Part shown: in pieces, positions 56,358 through 64,000 of the stretch
How positions within the stretch are numbered: the first letter of the stretch is position 1
How the letters are laid out: each line of letters opens with the position of its first letter
Assembly (NCBI GenBank): GCA_026214975.1
Contig: JAOBSW010001195.1
Location: 434,001 to 498,000 of the forward strand
Reading direction: 5' to 3'
Source of the DNA: Gentiana macrophylla
Taxonomy: Eukaryota > Streptophyta > Magnoliopsida > Gentianales > Gentianaceae
Length of the DNA stretch: 64,000 nt
Made by a program: the position numbers and the translations under genes
The notes under the pieces: model-generated
Seen by the model: the letters and a program-made list of their open reading frames with translations, nothing else
Databases searched by the model: none
Told to the model about the DNA's origin: nothing

Positions 56358-58152
56358 TGTAACACCCCGGTTTCCAATCCCGTCGGCCGCCGGTATTGGT
56401 CACCGTAGTGCCACTCATCGCGACACACAGTCGTGGCGGTAACATTCAACATTCCACAGCAGAAAGAAAATAAACATTCACCATTCATTATTTTGAAAGA
56501 AAATATTAAAGTGAGTACAAATCCGAAAGAAAATGTAATTATGTGGAATATCAAAATCTTTAGAATTTAAAATTCAAATAATGTAGACAACATGTGACTG
56601 CGACTACGTGGCTCTCAAACCCCGTGACATCCCAGTAACAAGCAAACATCCATAGAAGTACCTGCTAAGAATCTGCTCCCCATAAATGGATCATAGCAGG
56701 GTCAAACGAAAGGTCAAACCGTCAACTATAAAGTTGAGTAAGAGTAAATCTAGTGTACAAAAGTAAAACCAACTCAAGAAAGGTACTACTAAATTTATGA
56801 AGGACCCAACCAATCTATAAAAGTTACGACCGCCCAAAGCAGATACCAAACATCACAACTAGCCACCTAAAGGTCCCGAATGTGCACATCCTCAAAAAGG
56901 TAAAGCCCAGAGAGGAGGGTCCTAAAGGTCATCCAATGGTACCATACTAGATGGACCATCGCGTCTTTGGGTGCAAGGAAACCTTCCGGGTTCCCGGCTT
57001 CGGTACTACCCTATCCGGCCCGACCACATCATCGCATCGCAACTCCCCAAACACGTAGGGTCATTGAAGTCGTAAGGAAACCTTCCCGGGTTTACGGCTT
57101 TGGGATCTACCCTATCCGGCCCGACCACTACGGGTCTACGAACTCCTATGCCCAAAATCCAAAACCCAATGTTACCAATACCGTTGTCTTATCCAAACAC
57201 AACTTACAAAACATGCTCATAAGGTTTATCCATAGCTAACAAAGAAGAGAGAACATTTAAAGCTGGACGCCCCGCCTGGAAATGTTGGACGCCCGTTTGA
57301 AAAAGTAGACGCCCGTCCAAGATCTCGACGCGCCCAAGGAAACTGTTACATCTCGAATCGATTTTAGCACTGGACGTCCGTCCATTATACTTGGACGCCC
57401 GCCCACCGTAAAACTTTACATCCCGAATCAAAAGTAGTTCTTCGGGCGCCCGTCCAGAATCCGGACGCCCGTGAAGTTGAGACCAAGGATGGACGCCCGT
57501 CCTCTCAAAGCGACGCCCGTCCGGCTGGGTTTCAACTAAAACCCTAAAAGCTCTACGCGATTTTCGAGCCGTTTCTCCACAACACAATGAAAGAAACAAC
57601 ACTTTAGGCCCGAGAAAACTTCATACAAAGGTATCATATCGATCGTAGATTTTAACTAACACAAAACACACTACTCGGAACGTTTAACACACCAAAACCG
57701 TGGCACACAAGCATAGAAGTCTTAACTTAAACTTTTACAGCATCAAGTTAAACTTTTGACAGCATAGAATTATCCTTACCGGAATTTGCTGCGTTTTTTA
57801 AAGCCCTTGCTAAGCTAGAAACGATCCTCAACGAAGCTCGAATCTATAAAAGAAAACAGCGATTACCGATTTATTTAATTCCTAAACACCAAGGAGAGAT
57901 TTTCTCTCCTTCCTCCTCACAAGCAAGTCGGCGGCAAGGGAGGTTTTTGAGGCTGAAAATTTTTGCTTGGGGAAAAATAAGGGAGGAAAAATGAGTGAAA
58001 ACCCTTTTTAATCATTAAGTGATTAAAACTCCTTTTTAATTACTAATAGATCCCTTCAAAAAAATTATTAAATCCCATAATTTCCCCATAATTTCCCGAA
58101 TAATTAGATCCTTTATTAAATAATTAGTAAGTCAAAATTTCGGGATATTACA
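56358..58152 (-). repeat. Solo LTR of family D, copy 2
   Basis: 1795 bp, plus-strand ends TGTAACACCCCGG and CGGGATATTACA (near-perfect 12-bp inverted tips). It is flanked by ATCCA and contains no gag, pol or primer site, so it is a solo LTR left by LTR-LTR recombination. It carries palindrome array 7. It is the full-length reference for the interrupted copy at 4582-6224. Open frames within are chance. Confidence 0.9.
57264..57523. repeat. Palindrome array 7 (LTR D, copy 2)
   Basis: Nine copies at 57264, 57286, 57307, 57371, 57392, 57443, 57462, 57490 and 57510. Perfect arms occur in TGGACGTCCGTCCA (57371-57384). Centres are CC or TC on the plus strand, so purines in element sense. Confidence 0.85.
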
Positions 58153-58386
58153 ATCCATGACCTCAGTCAAACCATTGTCAAAGTTACCATCCGAACCCCT
58201 ATAATAGAATGTAGCATTATTCCTTGCATCCAACTGTTTTTGAATCTTATGGATAGTACACATTTTTAGCACTTCTTCAATTGGCATGTTTTCCATAGTG
58301 GTAAGCCTACCATCAACATATTGAATTTTTGGATCATTCTCAAAATATCCCCCAAAATTTATCCTAAGTTCCACTAGTCCAGACAT

Positions 58387-59505
58387 CTGTCAATTAAAAA
58401 GTTCAACAAACCAAATCAATGAAAATGGAGTAAATGCTGATAAGCTTCAAATTCTGACTGCAAAATATGTCCAGTAAAATACTGTGCAATAACATTAAAA
58501 ATTATATTCAGAATGATCAGTTAGTTATTCATCGTATAGTAACTTACAGTAATTATTCATCTTCAGTTTAAGTGTTTAGTTCCAATAATGGGAGAAAACA
58601 CAAAGAAAATGCTTCCGATAGATGTGGGGTGTAACTTATAGCATTATTCTCTCACACTCCCCACACCATAACTATAAGTCATCTCCCACCATATAGAGGG
58701 AAGAAACCCAAATAGTTAACATGTATCAAACCAAAAACCAACCCTCTACAAGGAAGAAAAAGCAAACTCTCACTGATGAAAGGCAGAAACAAACTCTCGA
58801 CCAAAACACACGCCCACTCTTGTAGCAATACAAGACACGGAACACTCGAGCCTTAGAGGAACTCTCGGCTTAATACACTGTGCAATAACATTAAAAATTA
58901 TATTCAGAATGATTAGTTGGTTATTAAATAATATGGATTTTAAACGTCCATTCACAGTTGAAATGACAGAACATTATATGTATTATATTATTGCAACATT
59001 AACACTCGTCATGGAAGTGTTTAAGCATCAATTGATGATAAAGTAATACAGTTCAAGAACATAAATTGTTGCAGTTCTGCTAATTGAAAAAGTTGACTAT
59101 TTGGGGACTTGTTAGCTGAAAATCTAAACAGCTGCGCTTATTACCTTGTCAACAACCAATAAGCTCATAGTTTACAAATTCTCATGCATTCTAAACAACA
59201 CAAATACAGATATAGATGCCAATACAGATTAGATATGACAATATGTTACTAACCTCCTATATCCCTGCCTAATGAAATGAAGATGGGCTCTTTTGTGAGA
59301 CAACAAAGGAGAATCAAAAGTCGATTCTACTCCTATATCACTGAATACCTTTCATCTATAGTGATTTCACCAAATACGAACAAAGAAACAATGGTCTTAG
59401 GAACCTGATAATCGCAACAAATTGGTTATAAATAGGTGAAAATGAAGCAGCAAATCGGGAAAAATGATGCAAATCATTTACCTTGCCGGAATAAGCAGCA
59501 AGTAG
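58387..59505. other. Non-coding MULE interior upstream of the transposase
   Basis: AT-rich, with no gene. Because it precedes the transposase start (minus strand) it should include the promoter; no convincing TATA box could be singled out. A phrase GTGCAATAACATTAAAAATT, continuing ATATTCAGAATGAT, occurs twice (58482 and 58881). Confidence 0.5.
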
Positions 59506-59506
59506 C

Positions 59507-60051
59507 GGTCGGAATATATGGTCAATTTCGCCAGAAATCGCATGCCATGGAGAACCCTAGTCGTCTAGTCGTCGTTCATGTTCCTCCCATTCCTTGCTAT
59601 TTTAATTTTTGGGGAAAGATAATATGTCAAAAGCTGCTGATGGGTTATTTAATAAAAAAAATAGAATACTGAGGGTAAAAGTGGTATATTATTTAAAAAA
59701 AGAATATTCCGAGTCGGAATGGTCAATTTCGCCAGAAATCGCATGCCATGGAGAACCCTAGTCGTCTAGTCGTCGTTCATGTTCCTCCCATTCCTTGCTA
59801 TTTTAATTTTTGGGGAAAGATAATATGTCAAAAGCTGCTGATGGGTTATTTAATAAAAAAAATAGAATACTGAGGGTAAAAGTGGTATATTATTTAAAAA
59901 AAGAATATTCCGATGAAATATTCTTTTTTTAGCCAGAATTTGTAGTTGATGGATTGTGGAAAACCCCTGGGGGTGAACCATATATTTTTAGACCACGAGG
60001 GGTCAAAAGTTTCATTCAAGAAACCACAGAGGGGCAAAAGGTTTTTTTACC
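59507..60051 (-). repeat. Right terminal inverted repeat of the MULE, with internal tandem duplication
   Basis: Pairs with the left TIR (34553-34900). Within it a 201-bp unit is present twice in tandem (the marker GTCAATTTCGCCAGAAATCG at 59521 and 59722), almost unchanged between copies, so the right TIR is longer than the left. Confidence 0.8.
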
Positions 60052-60060
60052 ATAATTATA
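60052..60060. repeat. 9-bp TSD of the MULE (right copy)
   Basis: ATAATTATA, identical to 34544-34552. Confidence 0.75.
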
Positions 60061-60997
60061 TCTACAACATCTAATTCATACAATAAAATTATATGAAAAA
60101 GATAACAACTAAAGTTTCCAACTTGCGTCCTTTTAATCCAATTAACCAATTAATTAACATTTAAACAATTAACTAATTATCAATCGAAATTAAAATTAAT
60201 GATTAACTTTGAAATCAATTTTAATTTTAATTTTACTATTTTGAACTATTCAAAATCAAAAATCAAAACACAACTTCCTTTTATTTTATTCACTTTCGGT
60301 TCATAACCAAAAGGATGCCTTTGGTTTTCTCCAAAACCAAAAGGCATTAACCTTGGCCATTCTCAAAAATTTAAAACGGCCTAGGCCTATTCCAAATTGG
60401 AGTAGGCCTAAACAAAAGGAATCATCATTACTATGAACCATATTGAAACATAAAATACACAAAACAATAATGGAAGGACCACCGCATCACACCAGCCGCC
60501 ATCGACGTCGCCGGCGTTCAGTTGGTGGTGGTGCCGCCGCCGAGTACCACCGTAGCCGAATCTTTTTTTTTCTTTTTGTGTCCTTTTGCGAATCAAAATC
60601 ATTCATCTTTTAATTATGTGATTTAAATGATGAAATTAACTACGCAAATTTCTATTGCTTATTGCTTAAGCTAAGCGGCATTAAATTTTGATTTCCTTTT
60701 ACCAAGATCGACTTCATTCAAGCAAAAACATAGAAGAAGCAAATGAGAAAGTTACCTTCACTGTTCAAAAAGATCAAAACTTTATCGCCTGCGAAGGAGT
60801 AGTGGTGCACGGAGCCGCATAAGCTTTCGGCCTCTACCTCTAGTCTACACGAACAACCTGCCGGAATCCCTCCTTGGATTGCAACTATAAAAACTCGATT
60901 GCTACACCGACATTTTCTCTCTCTAAAACTCTCAAGGATGCTCTCAAGTATTTTCTAGTAAAATATCTCTCTTGCAATTGTTGTACAAAAAAGATTG
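60061..60997. other. Non-coding flank right of the MULE
   Basis: No gene. AT-rich sequence at first, then a GC-rich CCGCC/CACC block (60480-60560) and a plus-strand TATA-like ACTATAAAAACTCG near 60885 followed by a CT-rich stretch. This could be an LTR promoter and leader of an unidentified element; no LTR ends found. Confidence 0.3.
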
Positions 60998-61020
60998 ACA
61001 CACACACACACACACACACA

Positions 61021-61059
<39 letters not shown>
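60998..61059. repeat. (CA)n-(TA)n compound microsatellite
   Basis: About 13 CA units running directly into about 18 TA units. It borders the pararetrovirus fragment. Confidence 0.95.
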
Positions 61060-61060
<1 letters not shown>

Positions 61061-61109
61061 TTTGGGGCCATCGGATCTGTCTTGCAGGAACTCCCAGGTA
61101 AGAAAATCG

Positions 61110-62542
61110 GGAACAGAATTTGTATCTCCATTTATGAATTCAATATCAAAATCTAAAATGCTTAAAATTGCTTGCCATCGTGCAAATATTTTCTTTGATG
61201 CATGATTTTGTACATCCTTTTGTAAAATTTATTTTGCACTTTTACAGTCTATACGTAATAAAAGCTTTTGTTTAATAAATCACTTTGAAATTTTTGAATG
61301 CATAAAACAATGCTTAAAATCTTTTTTTTAATTGTGGAATAATTATTTTGGGTGTCATTCCAATGTGCAGATGTAAACTGAACAATTAGTTCTTTAGAAT
61401 CTTGTTTTTGCTTCAAGATTCCTCCATAACCAATATCAGAAGCATCAGTTTCTACTATTTTATGTAGGTCATTATCTGCCAAGTGTAGACAAGGAATTTT
61501 TGTGACCTGTTTCTTAATTTGCTGGACAATTTTTGTATGTGTCGTAGTCCAAAATGTAGGGTTTGTTTTTAGATGGTCATGAAGTGATTTTGCTATTCTG
61601 TTTAGATTTGGGCAAAAGTCAATGATCAAATTTAAACATCCTGAGAACCTTTGTAGTTGTTTTTTGTCAATAATTTTATCTGGAAATTTTGTTGTGAAAT
61701 TTAGAGATCTTTCTATGGGTGTAATAGTTCCTTGAGTAATATAGTGCCCAAGAAATCTTTTTTTTTTTTTGAAAAAAAGACATTTTAGGTTCGGATATTA
61801 CTAAACCGCTTTTTTCGATTACATATAAAAACGTTTTAAGTGTTTGAAATGTTCATCAATAGTTTTTGAAAATATAAGGACATCATCTATGTGTACAATA
61901 CAAAATGTTGAGTAATCATTCAATATATCGTTCATAATTCTTTGGAATTCGGAAGGAGCATTTTTTTAAGCCGAAAGACATTACATTCCATTGGTATTGT
62001 CCAAATAGAACTGTAAATGTTGTTTTATATCTGTCGGTTGGTTTATTTGTATTTGGCAGAAACCTGATTTCATGTCAAATTTTGTAAATATGAAGGTGTC
62101 ATGGAGTTTATTTAGAAGGTGTTTTTTATTAGGTATGGGATAGCGAATCCATTTGAAAGCGGTCTTGGCTATGAAAACCGGCTTCGAACATAGTAATATT
62201 CTGTGAGTATGGTTTAACTATGTAAACCGTCTTTTGTGTTCTTGTATTTTGTGTGGTAGAAGGTCTTGTTAGTGGTTGGAAAGAATTTGATGTTAAATCA
62301 ATGGGTCTTGTTGATGATGATGCTATGGGCTTTGATGAAGATGCAGTATGTCTTGGTGATGATACTGTGGGTAACTGTAATAGGTTTTTTGTGGTTGGTA
62401 AAGGTTGAGATAAATGCATTTTTCTGAATTCTGGGCTTTCTAATAATTTATCAAGAAATTTTTGTGACTCTGGATCTAGCGAACCTGTTTCTTGGATATT
62501 GGCATCTTGTTCTTCTTTTGTGACGATGTCGTACCAAGACAT
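61110..62542 (-). pseudogene. Endogenous pararetrovirus (Caulimoviridae-like) fragment
   Basis: Minus-strand remains of a plant DNA pararetrovirus polymerase. Read from right to left: a Ser/Thr/Pro-rich frame starting MSWYDIVTKEEQ (62129-62542) that I cannot assign; an RT region (about 61660-62125) with KFDMKSGFCQIQI and a degenerate catalytic motif VHIDDVLIF near 61885; and the RT-RNase H connection with RNase H (61249-61629), whose first acidic motif is VETDASDIGYGGIL. The RNase H end continues, with stops, to about 61110. The frame jumps at about 62125, where the N-terminal frame runs straight into the middle of RT, so internal sequence is missing. Several stop codons in RT and RNase H and no capsid or movement gene: it is an inactive fossil. 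The family is clear from the RNase H motif and its downstream segment; the genus is not. Confidence 0.75.
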
Positions 62543-62552
62543 ATTTGATTTT

Positions 62553-62572
62553 GTATATATATATATATATAT
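62553..62572. repeat. Short (TA)n microsatellite
   Basis: About ten TA units, directly beside the start of the pararetrovirus-like frame. Confidence 0.9.
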
Positions 62573-62774
62573 AGTGTTTCCCTATCTGATTGGGAAAAAC
62601 TTCATATGTGGAGTGGGGAGAAAGAAAACATTTTCCCAATAAAATAAGGAAAATATTTTGGATTGATTTATCTCATTTAATATTCAATATATTATATTAA
62701 ATATTTCAAGATATATATTATCAACATCTAATATTGAATATATCTTTATTATACTACCATAAATATATAAATAT

Positions 62775-62778
<4 letters not shown>

Positions 62779-62859
<81 letters not shown>
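62779..62859. repeat. (TA)n microsatellite
   Basis: About 40 uninterrupted TA units; the open frame across it is low-complexity noise. Confidence 0.95.
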
Positions 62860-62861
<2 letters not shown>

Positions 62862-64000
62862 ATTACACATATGCATATGTCACATATATATACTACACAT
62901 ATACCTATATATATTAATATCCAATATTATAATATAATATCATGATTAATTAATTTACAAAATCCATGTATATCATATACACAATAAAATGCGCCACGTA
63001 CATATTATAATATGTATATTAGTTAATCAACATAATTAATATCTTGTATTATATTTATTCATAATAAATAAATACCACAATATTAATTTATCACTATAAT
63101 ACTTTATAGTTGAGAGAAAAGGTTCCTTATTTGGTATCACTATAACTGCGTTTTAATCCGGCTAGATGTTGTTATGTGTATGACCCAATAGGCTTCTGAA
63201 TATGTTGGCGATAGGCACAAAGTGCATTTACTAAAGTACCCTTCATACCTAACGATCATGAATGGCGTCTAGAAACACGCCATGACCCCTAATCATCAGA
63301 AGAGTCTGATGTAATGACTACTACCTTTCATGTGAAACGGTTACCTTGTAAATAGAATCCTGTAACTGTAATAATATCCACATAGTCGTATCTCGAGTGT
63401 CAATACATTAACGACCGTATCTTATATTCCAGATAGCATGCTCTTTCGAAGTAACTCATTTACTCCATCTTTGCAAAGATTCATGAGAGTAAGATAATCC
63501 TTATAAGAAGGCCCTTTTAGATATCACTCATATCATTAGGATACGCGGTTTCCATATGAACAACATGAATCATATGCATGCTTCAGTATCACACCCCGAG
63601 CACTACCGCACGATCGCCCTGTGAACAGGGAAACCTCAAAAGCGGCAAAGCATGACAATCCACACCATGATGTCATGAAGACTCTTGTCTTAGGATAATT
63701 ACACAACGGCCACATTGTGCAACACTTAATAATGTAAGTGAGTCAGTTTAACGTATGCATTCTCTAATACACATCCACGTACAGTCCAAGTGTCCCTACA
63801 CTTCGATAGACGAGATCTCTCCCAATCATCAAAATATAGAAAACACACAATACGTGCTAGTCTAACCGTACTATTAATGTGTTATTTAATAATACATACG
63901 ACTAGAGACATTTAAGTACCAAACTTATTAAAGTGATTCGAGATCTCATCAACCATAATCAATATCATGGTTTCTCTATCACAATTTAATACTAAGGATG
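62860..64000. other. Non-coding sequence to the window end
   Basis: AT-rich up to about 63110, then about 900 bp of balanced composition with no open frame over 60 codons and no LTR tip, primer site or protein motif that I recognise. It may be part of an LTR or untranslated region of an element extending beyond the window. Confidence 0.4.

Larger units (their letters stand above)
52091..58386 (-). pseudogene. MURA-type MULE transposase, broken
   Basis: Minus strand. Start MSGLVELRINFGGYF at 58386 with a PB1-like N-terminal region (FENDPKIQYVDGRLTTMENM). A D-family solo LTR interrupts after TEVMD; the frame resumes DLDLHVMHLMYDD. Then follow a long acidic linker, the Mutator DNA-binding region (FALKEWNVRHGYAVRYIRNA, QCDQGCS, HGEHTCGRQYVNKHCNARYI), the DDE domain in the frame 54381-55286 (D20 in GLDGCFLKG, D84 in LISDRQKRL, likely E192 in NNINESFNS), a SWIM zinc finger (C280, C282, C292, H294), an AT-hook-like SGRPKKLRR and a CCHC knuckle CGNCKKLGHNSRTC (54101-54142). 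The tail is in short exons, the last at 52091-52324. Lesions: a TAG where Trp is expected at about 55735, frameshifts near 55300 and 54370, and the LTR. Confidence 0.85.
34553..60051. mobile_element. Mutator-like element (MULE) with nested insertions
   Basis: Bounded by long imperfect terminal inverted repeats and a 9-bp TSD. Left end: GCAAAAAACCTTTTGCCCCC then TGTGGTTT. Right end on the minus strand: GGTAAAAAAACCTTTTGCCC then TCTGTGGTTT. Inside are a MURA-type transposase (minus) and a GRF zinc-finger ORF (plus). It has been enlarged by a LINE (36069-50919), a copia element within that LINE, and a D-family solo LTR (56358-58152). Without these it would be roughly 8.8 kb. The transposase has a stop and frameshifts, so it is not autonomous now. 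Confidence 0.85.

Noticed and set aside
60408..60602. Possible host gene first exon (GC-rich block with TATA-like box downstream)
   Set aside because: The frames are short and low-complexity, strands disagree, and the surroundings look like LTR or leader sequence.
62734..62937. Plus-strand frame of IYIYIY repeats
   Set aside because: Translation of a TA microsatellite.

Overview
The window is nuclear DNA of a flowering plant, almost certainly a eudicot with a large, repeat-rich genome. I find no intact host gene. Nearly every base belongs to transposable elements, most of them degenerate and nested in one another. The evidence is intact target-site duplications (TSDs), plant-type primer-binding sites (tRNA-Asp for the Athila-like elements, initiator tRNA-Met for the copia elements), plant LINE, MULE and caulimovirid protein signatures, and TATA boxes in the LTRs.

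Layout. (1) 1-4581: a minus-strand Athila-like Ty3/gypsy element (A), cut by the window edge and inserted in an LTR of another family (D, copy 1, 4582-6224). (2) 6225-8478: LTR-derived non-coding debris, ending in a divergent copia LTR fused directly to a truncated copia pol. (3) 8479-15050: a minus-strand Sirevirus-like copia element (C) with its 5' LTR; then 15051-18500, a much older copia relic. (4) 18531-33658: a GGTTTGG-rich, possibly hAT-like shell holding a complete 14.4-kb plus-strand Athila-like element (B, 19109-33526, TSD CCAAC) with gag, a broken pol, a spacer with its own TATA box, a third (env-position) ORF and two near-identical LTRs. (5) 34553-60051: a Mutator-like element (MULE) with long terminal inverted repeats and a 9-bp TSD. 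It carries a broken MURA-type transposase (minus) and a small GRF zinc-finger/membrane ORF (plus). The GRF ORF is split by a 5'-truncated LINE (14-bp TSD). The LINE is split by a full copia element (E, 39455-50462), and E carries a solo LTR in its gag. The transposase is split by a D-family solo LTR. (6) 60052-64000: non-coding flank, CA and TA microsatellites, and a decayed endogenous pararetrovirus (caulimovirid) fragment at about 61100-62542.

The most unusual signal is a short imperfect palindrome, TGGACG-NN-CGTCCA, present in about 55 copies arranged in eight local arrays. The arrays lie in the LTRs of A, B and D, in the untranslated leaders of A and B, and before the third ORF of B. In B they lie directly upstream of TATA boxes both in the LTR and before the third ORF. 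The two central bases are purines (element sense) in the LTR arrays and mostly pyrimidines in the internal arrays, so leader and 3' U3 arrays of one genomic RNA could pair. A second unexpected signal is repeated exchange of CTG/CAG for TCG/CGA between homologous repeat copies, which may be a consensus artefact at CHG-methylated sites.

All calls were made by reading the sequence. No database search or alignment program was run, and identity levels are hand estimates.
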